Assembly (NCBI GenBank): GCA_023053545.1
Contig: JAKZAN010000002.1
Coordinates: 2,960,375-3,024,374, forward strand
Direction of reading: 5' to 3'
Source: Lepidurus packardi
Lineage: Eukaryota > Arthropoda > Branchiopoda > Notostraca > Triopsidae
DNA: 64,000 bases
Shown: piece by piece, positions 54,032 through 64,000 of the stretch
How positions within the stretch are numbered: the first letter of the stretch is position 1
How the letters are laid out: each line of letters starts with the position of its first letter
Position numbers and translations under genes: made by a program
The notes under the pieces: generated by a model
The model's database searches: none
What the model was told of the DNA's origin: nothing
The model's input: the letters and a program-made list of their open reading frames with translations, nothing else

Positions 54032-54069
<38 letters not shown>
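54032..54069 (+). repeat. Homopolymer G tract (38 G)
   Basis: The longest G run in the window. It lies just inside a sequence resembling a hAT terminus (CAGGCTCGTACCCAGGATTT) and is a likely site of assembly length error. Confidence 0.95.
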
Positions 54070-54073
<4 letters not shown>

Positions 54074-54692
54074 CCCGAGAACTTGAAATCCTATTTTTTC
54101 GTATACCATCTTAATCTATCAAGTTTTCCATGTAGAATGTAGAGAGTTAGACGATAACTATATACACATAAAGTTAATTTTCACATTCAAACTAGCGAGA
54201 GTTTTTTTGTCGACGTTTAGCCTGCCACTGTGACGTTGGTTCATGTTACACCTTACGGAGGTAATATCCGGTTGGTTTCATCGTATTTAACCCGTGTCGC
54301 AGAGGTGTTTCCCACCGCCACCACTAGGAGGAGTTGACGTCAGCGGCAATAAATTTAAATAAAATTAACTTGCTAATGAGTGTAACATTTATAAACATGA
54401 AGTGCACACTATTTTGCAAAAACATAATATTAATATAAACATATAAATTTAAACAATAGTATAAATTGTCATAAACAAAATAAAAAATGCAGAAGATTAT
54501 GAAAGTAGTTTAATAACGATAACTAAGTAATGTTACCAATATAATTATTTGCCATAAATTACTACTAACGAGAAATATGAAGCTTCTAGTACTGTTATGC
54601 TAAAATACCATACTAAGTAATACATATTATAAATAGAATGTCAAAATAAAAGAGCCATCCGCAAAAGCTAATGTTGATTCTCAAAAAGAAAG
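54070..54692. other. AT-rich 3' noncoding part of a hAT element
   Basis: Very AT-rich from about 54,340 onward, with several AATAAA-like words on both strands. No gene is seen. It probably belongs to the transposon whose transposase begins at 54693. Confidence 0.4.
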
Positions 54693-55964
54693 TTACAAGA
54701 CGAAATCTAAACGACGATTTTTCTTCCCTGCAAATACATTTATAACTTCTTCAGAACAGAGAGGAACAGTTCTGTGTACAGACAGAAGAGCTAGGCCTGT
54801 TAGTCTGTCCTCTCCGGTTGAGCTTCTCAACCATGTTTTTAGCCTTCTCAGGCTCGAAAAACTTCTTTCCGCTGTCGCCGTACTAACCGGCCATGTGGCG
54901 ATAACTGCAAGCAAAAGAGAAACATTCGGAAAGTATGCCGGATTACATGCCTGAAGTGCAGTCAATGCAGAAGATGGCCTATCGACTTGTGGAATATTTT
55001 CCCACTTTGAACGCCAGAGAGCAATCTCTTGCTTTAAGCAATCCGCTTCGGGAAGAATGTCACCATACAAATCTTCTAAAGATTTCGTATCAAGTTGCGC
55101 GATTTCTGCTCCTGCAATTTTTGAGGGGATTATCGAGCTAAGCGAAGAAAGGAGACTCTGATGAACAATAAATCGTCGTTCAAGCTCGCCTATAAAATGA
55201 TCAAGGAACGGAATGAAAACCGTTCTTCTGTAGATATCATTTAAGCTTGAGTCATTGTCTGCACTTAACTTGCCTCTTGTACGCGGATGAGTCATTTCAA
55301 TGCCTAACTTAGCAGCTAAGCTCTTCGAATCGCTAAGGATCGAAGTGAAAGAGGTGTCTGCATTCTGTCGCATTTCCTTGACCCTGCTCAAGACCGTTTC
55401 AACGTGTTTGCAAGCATCCGCTAAGTCACAGTCAGTAGACTGGAGAACTTTACAAAGAAGAAGCGTAAGAGAAAAGAGTTCTCTAGCGACATGAAGAGTG
55501 ACGATGAATTGACTTTGATGCATAGCATCCAACAACTGTACAGCTTTCGCAGAAGTCTCGGCGTTGCTTGCATTTTGTTCTAGATATTCGAGGGATCGTA
55601 GGACGGGCTCGTAAAGCTCGAGAAGGCGGATAACGGCATCGTGGCGCTCCACCCACCTGGTTTCACAAAGGTTGACCAGACTTTGCTTACGGTTATCGGG
55701 CATAAACTGCTGAATTTTCTGTCTCAGGACTTGAGTACGAAGCGGCGAGGAGCCGAAAAAATTACAGATAAGTGACAACGTTCCAAAGCATTGTTTAATA
55801 GCTGCGATCGAGCAGGCTGAAGATATAACTAAATTTAAGCTGTGTGCACTGCAGTGCAGATAAGTTGCTTTTTTGTACTTCTCGCGTATGATAGCTTGGA
55901 CACCCCTGAGATGGCCACTCATTGAGGCAGCCCCATCGTAGCCCTGTCCGACAAGCTTATGCAT
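54693..55964 (-). pseudogene. hAT/ZMYM1-type transposase, C-terminal part
   Basis: A 423-codon minus-strand frame, open a little further upstream (TILQYLENLGLEMHKLV). It has the GQGYDGAASMSGHLRGVQ motif, HCSAHSLNLV, CETRWVERHDAV and a C-terminal hAT dimerisation domain (SLLLAVIATWPVSTATAERS, then LKTWLRSS). These are typical of TTF-finger/DUF4371 transposases of the ZMYM1-like hAT group. The matching N-terminal part lies at 56548-57531. Between them about 580 bases are unrelated, and the part of the RNase H-like domain that should join them is missing. It is therefore a broken gene. Confidence 0.85.
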
Positions 55965-56547
55965 TTCTAATCCGAGATTTTCTAAGTACTGGAGGATAGT
56001 ATTAGCAAGACCCTGCCCTGACCCTGACTAACCGAAGAATCCGAAGAATCGCTTGAAACACTATCGTTATCACTCATTTTAATTCAAAGCTTATGAAGAC
56101 ACAAACTAATAAACTAAACAAGCGAATAGTCAGCACGTATACAAGACCACGCTTTGGAATGTCGACTTTGGATAACACGCGTTCCAAGGCTTCTTAGCCT
56201 AGCTCTCCACAATATGTTAGTCCGGCAGGCTATCCTGACACAGGTTGTGAGCTCCACGCTCGCGGCGTTGACGTTCGTTGAGCCACAGAACGGAACATTC
56301 CCGTCGTGGCGCGAAGAAAAAGTGGTTTTTTGTGATTAAGTTTGTGAAGTAACCAAAGCGCGTAAAAAACTGCTTAAGCATTCAAAAGAAAGGTCACGGT
56401 ACGGTCCCTATGAGATCTGGGATCGATTTTGAATGCGCTCACAGGTAAAGTCGCTAGGCCTCCGGCCAACTGTCCGCCAATGTTATAAGGATAGGAAAAT
56501 TTGAAATTTGGCGGAAAGGGGCGGAGCTTAAACCGCTAAATAATTAA
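55965..56547. other. Foreign sequence splitting the transposase
   Basis: Between the two transposase halves. The minus strand at about 56020-56090 reads a Ser/Asp-rich start (MSDNDSVSSDSS), which looks like the beginning of another protein, perhaps another transposon. The rest is not recognised. Confidence 0.35.
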
Positions 56548-57531
56548 TTACTCGGTTAATATGCATAATTGACATAGGGGTTCTTCAGCCAGAACACTTA
56601 TTTTGGTCTCCTCTATAACATATTTTTTTATTTTTTCGTACCTTACTCCCCCTTTAAGAATCTCGTCGCCGCTTTTAGCGCGCATTCTGAGGAGAGCGCG
56701 GAAATTGCCGTCATTAATAAGAGGTTCCGGCTCGTCAATCAAAATAGGACCGGAATCGTTCGAGCCTCGAAGGGCAAGTTGTTGCCGTCCACAGAAAATA
56801 ATCGTCTCGACAATAGGTTTTAGCCTTTGTCGGTTTTCTTGGACTTGTGTTCTCCTAGCTGTGTCCAGCTGCTCGATAATACTACCCTGACGGTTTTCGC
56901 AAACATAAACAAAGTTTTCTGCGCAAACCATAGAATCTCGATGAAACTGCGCTTCACTATGGCGTTTGAATTCTCCGAGCGCTTTTTTCCAATTATTAAA
57001 AGGCTTAAAAACAAATAGAGACAGTTTCTGATGCGAACCCTTACCCCCTGTTTCTGCCGCGAAGAACACACAGGGCCTACAGAATGCTCCGTCTTCAGAC
57101 GGAGAATAGGAAAGCCACGAGAAACGGCTAAGCCAGGCAATTTCAAATTTTAGGTTTCTTGGTCCCGTAACGGGGAAACGGTAAGAAAAATCAGGTACCC
57201 ATGGAGATTTAAGTAAGTTAAGTTTCATAGTGGAGTCTAGCTCAGAGGACATGCTAACAAATTTTCCTATGTCGTTTGGAAAAGCGGAAACCCGAGAAGT
57301 GGACGAGCTACCTGACGTGCAATCCTGCTTTTTTACTTCTTCAGAAGTATTTGCTAGCAAAGTCTCTATGGACACGAAAGAAATAGGTGAAACACTAATA
57401 TTATTCTCTACGGGCAGCAGAGAAGTACCTGGTTGCGATCCATTGGAATCGCCTGTGGCCTCTTGCTGGGTAGCTGCCAAGTCCTCTCGAGTAGTTGAAC
57501 ACCCAGGTCCAGGTGTTACAGAATTTCCCAC
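56548..57531 (-). pseudogene. hAT/ZMYM1-type transposase, N-terminal part
   Basis: A minus-strand frame of 327 codons with a Ser/Thr-rich leader and a TTF-type zinc-finger region (RNLKFEIAWLSRFSWLSYS, CRPCVFF, then NWKKALGEFKRH and FHRDS), followed by the first part of the DUF4371-like domain (LRGSNDSG ... GNFRALLRMRAKSGDEIL). The frame is open further upstream into IKRKVDIKSYF, where related proteins usually start with a Met before KRK; here that codon is ATA. It ends in a changed reading after VRYEKIKKYV. Together with 54693-55964 it is one decayed element. Confidence 0.82.
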
Positions 57532-58099
57532 CTTTACTGCCTTAGGTAGGAAGTAAGATTTGATGTCTACTTTGCGCTTTATAACTCAACCTGTGAAATG
57601 ATCACAGACCTAAACTGAGGTAACGAACCGAGAAACTAGCGAATACGACCTAACACGCTAAGCTTGTTGTCTGGGAAGTCAGATATGAAACTGAGCTAGC
57701 TTGACTTCGACCACGTTTAAAAACTCCCGTGTTTTCCTTTCCACTCCTTTCTGCAAGACAGGAAGGGGATAACACGGGGGAAAGAAAAAGTTACAAAAAT
57801 GTTACTTGTGGGGGAGAAACAGCGAAGGCCCGAAGGAACGCAACGCAAAAAGAACATATGAAGGTTCTCCAGCTCGCCTTCCTTTGCACAGCTTTCCGGT
57901 AAGGAAAGGGCAAAGGGGGATACGAAAAAGGAGAAAAGTTATCGCGTTGTTCGAGCTTCAAAACAGTCAAACAAAACCAAAGCTCCATTCGAAATAAACT
58001 TCTCAAGTACCATATGCTAGAAAAACGTATATTTTTCATTTGCGGAAACATTTCGGGGGGGTTTAAACCCCCCGAACCCCCCCCCTGGGTATGGGCCTG
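57532..58099 (-). other. 5' noncoding part and end of the hAT element
   Basis: Runs from the transposase start to a terminus-like sequence at 58084-58099 (on the minus strand CAGGCCCATACCCAGG, followed by G-rich and C-rich inverted runs). It resembles the left terminus at 54007-54022 (CAGGCTCGTACCCAGG). The 8 bases outside each end differ (CTTCTGGC and ATAACAAT), so this is not a simple single insertion. Confidence 0.5.
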
Positions 58100-58393
58100 A
58101 TAACAATAGTTTCTGTCTGAACATGTAGCTTGTTCTACTTTGCGAGCGCGACTGAGGCTGCAAGTTGGACAAAGCTTGCGGCCGTTCCAGTAACGCGCAC
58201 AATTCAAATTCGATGGAATTGTCAAAACAAATTTATCTTAGGTTTAGCTTTACAGCAACAGGCCTATAAAAATTAGCCAGCATAACCCAGATACTTTCAT
58301 TTCGTTTCAATCGGCTCCTGTGTGGTTGGCAAGAGTGGGTTAAGCTTTGTAGCCCACTATTATACCTTTAACATAAACTAACGATTAACATGG
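58100..58393 (-). repeat. Dispersed repeat B, copy 2 (inverted)
   Basis: Reverse-orientation copy of 26376-26672. Its end at ATTGTTAT abuts the hAT terminus. Confidence 0.8.
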
Positions 58394-58514
58394 ACGAGTT
58401 CACGAATTTTTTCGCAAGTTTGCGGATTAAGATTCCTTACTGGCGTGAATCCTACCCAACGGCTTTGATTGAGCGCGCTGGTTTTAATACAGAATCTTAT
58501 TATCGAGCAACTAG

Positions 58515-58830
58515 TGGGTTATTATTACGAACACCAGACACAGAAAGTTGAGAACATCAATGAAGTCACTATTGTATGGCATGTTCCAATAATCACTGAC
58601 AGAACAGTCACAGCAAACCGCCCAGACAGTGCTGCAGGATAAGAGAGGAAGAACCTGCCTGCTAATTGACATCGCTGTCCCTAATGACTCGAACATCATG
58701 TTGAAACATACAGAAAAGACATCCAAGTATAAAGAAAAGGAAATCGAGATCAGCAGGATGTGGAATTGCAAGACGAAGACTGTGCCAGTGGTAATCGGAG
58801 CTTTGGGTACAATAAAGAAACCTTTTCTAT
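58515..58830 (+). pseudogene. LINE reverse-transcriptase C-terminal fragment
   Basis: Two overlapping plus-strand frames resemble the conserved tail that follows the RT in a common group of animal non-LTR elements. The first is YEHQTQKVENINEVTIVW ... DRTVTANRPD (58515-58640). The second, shifted, is RTCLLIDIAVPNDSNIMLKH ... MWNCKTKTVPVVIGALGTI (58629-58830). The RT itself, the 5' end and a tail are absent. It is a short dead fragment. Confidence 0.75.
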
Positions 58831-59870
58831 CAAACCCTTCATATGCTCGCTGGTCACCCGTCAGCCGGATAAATACACAAAATAGCACTTATGGAAACTT
58901 AACGCATTCTTCGAAAGGTACTTGGGTAAAATATTTTATCTCTTGTTGAGATCTGGTTTTACCACGTGACCCATTAATGTAAAAATGTATGAGAGGAAAT
59001 AAAAGTAATAATAATAATAATGACAGAAGCAAGAAATAGACGTGGTTTAGAAGCGAGCCTGGCCCGGGCCAGGCTAGACATATCTGAACAAAATCGGTGA
59101 GTTGATAGTACTTGAAAACACAGTCGTTACGTATTTCGCGTTTGGTTCGCATTTTAGTTCGCATTTCGGAGAAATTTTGATACAACTTGATAGCAGTTGA
59201 TAGAAGTGTTGATACAACTTGATGACATTTGATACATTTGGGCAAAACTGCCTCCACTCAAAATAAACCAACTGAAATGTTTGACGGTTATTCTGTAGAT
59301 GGCAAGAATGCTAACGAGCGCGAGCTAGCGCGCTCTTTTTCTAAAATTGCGAGCGGAGAGCGAGCGTGCTCGTATTTTGAAAATAGCGCGCGAGCATGAG
59401 GATGAAATAGAGTGAGACGGGCCTTGGTAAGAAGTAAAGAAATGAGAAAAATAAAATCGAATAATGAAGATCGTACGAAAATGGAAGCAGTATCATAAGA
59501 ATAAATCGATGAACAAGATAGAAGGAAATTAATAAAGTCTCTGATATGAAACAGAAGTTCTCAGTAAAGTCAATTCTGGAAGTTTTGAAAGTGATGTGGT
59601 AGTGCAATCGATAAGCTAATGCTCATTAGTTAATCGCCAGCGAAGTATTTATGTAATCACACATAGAGGTCAGTGTGCTCTCGTTCTGCCAGCGTGTCAA
59701 GCTCTCGACGAGATGGCGTTTGAACAGAGCAATGAAAGGAAAAGTGGTATGTAAAATAAACGACCGAAACCCAACCCTGAAACCAGTAACCGATAAATTA
59801 GTGATTGTACACAAAAAGCACATATATTACCCCTGGTCTTTAGCTTCTTTCTTTTCTTCGATACCTTGTA
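58831..59870. other. Region upstream of the FAM234-like gene
   Basis: Contains an (AAT)n-like tract at about 59000-59022 and GCGCGAGC words near 59,310-59,400. No gene is recognised. The proximal part should hold the promoter and 5' UTR of the following gene. Confidence 0.4.
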
Positions 59871-61884
59871 ATGTATAAGCCCCTCAGTCAAGCTTGGAGC
59901 GAAGGAGAGGAATCAGAGGAAGACTCCCAAGCTATAAAAAACAACCTGCCACAGCAGCCTAAAGCAACAGTTCAGAGTATGGTATCAAGCCTGAAAACTG
60001 AGTTCCCAGGTACTAAATTGTTCGTTTACGTGTTAAATTTATCCTATTTATTATTTTTTTTCGTTTCGCTCACAAAGTTGGAACTTATTCAACTGCTGGA
60101 GGTGTGGAATCCTTGTACGCATGCAGTACTGCAATCCCTATAGAAGGTTCTCCTACTAAAGCCGAAGAAGTGCGACCCTTGACCCTGAAGCGCAAGATCG
60201 TCTTAACGATCTCCATCTTAAACTGCATTGCTTTCGCTGTCGTTTTCATGTGGATTCTTCCATGCGATAGAGACACTTGTAAAGCCAAACCAGCGGCTTA
60301 TGAGTGGAAACGAAGCTTTCCCAATCTAAGTAGCTACTATATTGAACTCTTTCGAATAACTGAAGAATCATACTAATCGCTTTTATGTTAGGCTTCAATG
60401 GACTCTCCCACGTAAACAACAACAAAAATAAGACTATTGTCGTCGCGAGTTATGAAGTTCAAGGTAGCTGTGAAGCTGTGTATTGCCAAGGACTTTTGGC
60501 GTTAGATTTCAGGAAGGGTGCGGAATTATGGAAAGTGACTGTTCCCAAACCTATTCGCACAGTCGACTGTCAACTAATTGCCTCAGGAGACTGCCTAGTT
60601 AGCTTGAAGACTGGAGGTCTCGTCGCTTTCAACTCGCATGCAGGTAAAAAGAATATACATTTTAAAAATGGGAAGAAATTGAATAATCAGAAATCAATTA
60701 ATATTTTAAAAGTGAAAATCTTTCCTGCCAGGCGATTTAGTTTGGCAAATGCATCAACACGCTGGGGACGATTCGCCTGGTCTCGTTTCGGACATGGAGG
60801 TCTCCAACATCATAGCATTGTCCGATTTAAACGCAGACAATGTGAATGATTTGGCTGTATTTAGCGGGTCAGCTCTCACTTTCGTTTCAGGAAAGAGTGG
60901 AAGGATTCTAGGCAACGTAGTCAACTTTACCGATTGCCTCGATTTGACCTCTCCGGTGTTTAATAACACTCATATTGTGCTCCACTGCAGCCAAGAAGCG
61001 CAAAGTAGACCTAAACTATTCGTCTTTATAGTTACGATTAGCTTGTTAGCTTTTACTTACCTTTAAACTAGCGTTCACTTATAACCTCTAAATTCTAACC
61101 TTTGACCATAATTTGTTTGTGTAACTTCTAGAATAAAACCTAATTTTCGGATTTCCTAATTCACAGGCATTTTGCAAGCAATTTCACTTCAAGACATTTA
61201 CAGTGCAACTCAAGTCAACTCAACAGTGCAGTGGACGAGCAATGGTATAGCATCGACGACCAGCAATAGTACCAACACACTAATGGTATTCGGCAACTAC
61301 TCGGTAGCAAGCCAAAACCAGGGCAATTGTCCCCAATGCGAAGCAATACTGATCCTTCGCAGAGCTAATATTACGCTTTTTGAGAAGAACTGGAAGCAGA
61401 CGTTCCTGCAACCGCTTAAAAGCTTTTCTTTACGAGAAGGTAGCTTGGGGATGTTGTTTCCGCTACAAACATGGGCTTGTAGTGACCCTACTGGTTTGCA
61501 ATGGCACAAGAGAGACATAATGTTTCTGGCAGTCCTCGAGGACTATCATGTCGAAACCGAGGAATTGAATATCCAATTCACTTATCCTTTAGGTAAGGAG
61601 AAATTAAACAAAAATTATCTAAACAAATCAATCGAATTAAGATGTAGAACCAATTGAGTTACGAACTAGATTCAAAGTAACAATTCGAATCAATCAAACA
61701 TCAACATCATAACAAATCAATGCAATCAGATTAACTCGTGATACTTAAGAATGGGCGTTTTTCTTTTGTAGTGGACCTAAGTGTGGGATCACGAGGGCCT
61801 CAACTCTTTTACGGAGACGGGACAACTCTAAATTCGCATATTCTCACTCCAGACATTGAGAAATTCGTGGAAAATACTGCCTGA
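59871..61884 (+). CDS. FAM234: FAM234-family single-pass membrane protein, six exons
   Basis: Exons that join in phase: 59871-60009, 60102-60329, 60392-60643, 60732-61004, 61167-61592 and 61772-61884, giving 476 residues. All introns are 62-179 bases and GT-AG. Features: an acidic cytosolic N-terminus (WSEGEESEEDS); basic TLKRKIV followed by one transmembrane segment (about 79-99) ending in FMWILPCDRDTC, the mark of FAM234A/B (ITFG3); then a lumenal or extracellular domain with propeller-like blades (LLALDFRKGAELWKV, LVAFNSHAGDLVWQM, ALSDLNADNVNDLAVFSG) and several N-glycosylation motifs. Molecular function of the family is unknown. Vertebrate members are 550-620 residues, so this one is short. 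Two AATAAA signals lie downstream (62016-62021 and 62059-62064). The first exon is the least certain part. Confidence 0.85.
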
Positions 61885-62362
61885 AAATTATCCAAATTTT
61901 TAGACAAATTTTAACTTTTTAATTTGTGGTACAGTTTATGGTTAACATCAGTAAAGAACGCTAGACGTCTTGTTTTTGCTTTTATGTCTGTTATTGTAAT
62001 TCATATTAACGTCACAATAAATGTCGTACTGCAGCTTCATTTTCGCATTTTTTTGCTTAATAAATCATTAATTCATTATCATGTTAGGCAATCTTCCCTA
62101 AATCTAAATTTGTCGTTTTTTATTTTTATGCTACCACCTAAGGTCCAGTTTCTTTCTATAAAAACACACTTGGTCTGCACTGATTTTGCAGTCAAAGGGA
62201 GACAAAATAATCAAACGAGACATTTTCGCGCAATAATCCATCAACACAAAACAAGAGTTTCTTTATATAAATGAGGGGTCGGTGATTGCTTCGAAATGTG
62301 TGGCCCAAGTCAGTAAGAAAAACAACAAGAAAGAAAAGGGGATTTTTTTTAGGATCTAAAGC
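61885..62362. terminator. 3' region between FAM234-like and USP36-like genes
   Basis: The convergent 3' ends of two genes. AATAAA on the plus strand at 62016-62021 and 62059-62064 fits the FAM234-like gene. No clear signal for the minus-strand gene was found in this interval. Confidence 0.55.
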
Positions 62363-64000
62363 TTACCGTCTATACTTCTGCCATGGTTTTCCGTCTCGTC
62401 TATGTTCTTTAAAAGGCGAACCACGCCCACGACTATGTCCGTTATCATTTCCTTGTCTCTTATAGTTATTCGACTGCGAATAAGAATACCTTCCTCGATC
62501 CCCTGACCACCTATCACTCCCACTACTACTATATCCATAGGAACCTCGACTAAAACTGCCACCACCGTCGCTTGACTGCCGCCGATCATAACGTTCGTTC
62601 TGAGCAGCTTGGAAAGGGTTGTAGCGTGGGCCGTTAGAAGGGGAAGGTGACCGACGAGCTTTCACTTTCTTCAGTCGGCCTTTATCCATTTCCTCGTCTT
62701 CATAATCATGCACATGCTTTCTTTTCTCATCACGCCGGTCTCGTTCCATTTCTTTCGCTATCTCATTTTTCCCTCCATCCCACGTTCGCACTACAAAAAA
62801 GTAATAAAATGAAATGTCTAAAATTAATAGCTCAAAAATAGGCATAACTAACTAACAACTATAATGAACTAAATAAACCATAACAGTTAAAGTTAAAAAA
62901 CTATACCTTAGCAAGCGTGCTCATATCTAATTAAAAATACAGTTAACTAAATCAAAAAAGAAAATTAACCATAACTGAATCAAAATGCTATACAGTAAAG
63001 GAAAATCACTAATATTACAGAAAATTAGGCCAAGTTTCAGGTTATACAAATAAAATGAAAGTTTCCTTAATTATTACCATGACTGCCAAAGCCGCTATGG
63101 GACATTTTTAACAATTCTTGGACTACGGGAGTGTCCTTAGCTCCATCCCAGCTCTGTTTGCTATTGTCTTCGCTTTTATTTTTCACTACCGGTTCATCCC
63201 ATTTCTTAACGGACACTAACTCCGTTGGAAAGTCGGGGATTTCTATAGCTGCCACCTCTACTAAGTTCTCTTTCGTCTTTTCCACCCATTCGGTTGTTTC
63301 GCCGGAGGAAGATGTCGGCGAGGAACTCCTTCTTCGCTTCTTCTTTTCTTCTTTGCTTTTCCTTAAGGAAGGAAACAAGAACAAAAACCAATTAAAACTC
63401 TAATCAAATTGACAGTTCCTCCCTTACTTTTTGTTTTTCTTCTTGGATTTTTTCTTCTTCTTTTCTCGACGCTCTTCATCCAAGTTGGCCTCCTCTGCTT
63501 TTCGCTTTAAAGCCTCACTGCTCTTATTTTCGCTACTTTTCAACTTCAGCTCTTCAGCTTCTTCACTCTTCTTAGGTTTCTGTGTCATATCTTTCACTTT
63601 TTCAGTGATGACTTTAAACTTCTCCGACAAGTAATTCAACGTGCTCGTTTTGGGCTTGGCCACCAGTTCGGTATCACTTTGACTCTTCTCTTCCACCAGT
63701 TTCTTGGTGGGCGTGACCAGCCATTTTTTCTCGGCCGCTTCTTTACTGACGCTGGAACTGGGATGCGCTGCGTCGCTGATTTTCCAATTGGCAGTTGAAT
63801 TGGTGCTTCCATCGCTCTTGACCGACGGGCTTTTCAAGGCCGTGTGCATGACGTCCCAAGAACCACTATGGTTTCGCACCAAACTAGACTGATTCGTGTT
63901 CACGGTCAAAGCTCGCGGTACAAAGTCTAACGTCTTGGGTTTCTGCATAAGTGTCCTCATCACAACCTCACTACTCGTTTCCCCTTTAGCTTTATTATGG
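62363..64000 (-). CDS. USP36: USP36/scrawny-type ubiquitin hydrolase, C-terminal three exons (partial)
   Basis: Minus-strand exons 63428-64000 (open at the window edge), 63078-63361 and 62363-62790, joined in phase at GT-AG sites. The catalytic UBP domain is outside the window. What is seen is the long basic tail: a Ser/Lys-rich region, KKKKKSKKKNKK, ETTEWVEKTKENLVEV, a SWDGAKDTPVVQELL repeat-like motif, RTWDGGKNEIAKE, then YEDEEMDKGRLKKVKARR and NPFQAAQNER, followed by a Gly/Ser/Arg/Tyr-rich end finishing QKYRR. The WDG motifs and the DEExDxGRxKKVK...N.FQ..QN block are characteristic of USP36 and Drosophila scrawny. These are nucleolar deubiquitinases acting on histone H2B and ribosome-biogenesis factors. 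The RGG/SYS-rich extreme C-terminus is unusual. The stop codon overlaps a GTAAGC donor-like sequence, so one further exon is possible. Confidence 0.8.

Overview
This is a eukaryotic window, and almost certainly from an arthropod. Genes are split by GT-AG introns, some only 60-200 bases long. Two HMG-box genes are clearly SoxE (Sox8/9/10, Sox100B) homologues. The transposable elements are arthropod types: Ty3/gypsy, an errantivirus-like env element, Tc1/mariner, hAT and LINE. A pancrustacean, perhaps a branchiopod, fits best, but the species cannot be fixed by eye.

Layout. 1-9.9 kb: no recognisable gene, only homopolymer G runs and simple repeats. 9.9-16.5 kb (minus): a five-exon SoxE gene with dimerisation domain, HMG box and K2-like region. 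16.5-20.8 kb: the shared 5' region of two divergent genes. 20.8-24.6 kb (plus): a second, faster-evolving SoxE paralogue whose seven exons can be joined in phase. 24.7-25.4 kb (minus): an intronless TSSC4 homologue, tail to tail with the second SoxE gene. 25.5-28.6 kb: repeats, including a detached second copy of the 3' end of the second SoxE gene.

28.6-48.9 kb is a 20-kb block of related repeats with no conserved cellular gene. It has inverted outer arms of about 1.3-1.5 kb, a direct duplication of about 2.2 kb (34.2-36.4 and 38.7-40.8 kb), an 80-bp minisatellite, a second inverted repeat around 42.5 kb and tRNA-like SINE heads. Two intact insertions sit in it. One is a hAT element with an 8-bp target duplication, whose empty site survives in the opposite arm. 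The other is a short gypsy element with 195-bp LTRs that keeps pol but has lost gag and protease.

49-58.1 kb is a nest of elements: a dead Tc1/mariner copy split by a recently inserted, internally deleted LTR element carrying an env-like gene, followed by a broken hAT/ZMYM1-type transposase. A LINE remnant lies at 58.5 kb.

59.9-61.9 kb (plus): a complete six-exon FAM234-family membrane-protein gene. 62.4-64.0 kb (minus): the last three exons of a USP36/scrawny-type deubiquitinase, running off the right edge.

The cellular genes (two SoxE, TSSC4, FAM234, USP36) are not an operon or a known pathway cluster. The functionally meaningful pairing is the divergent SoxE duplication with a shared upstream region. 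All gene models were built by hand from splice-site phase and protein similarity, with no transcript or database evidence.
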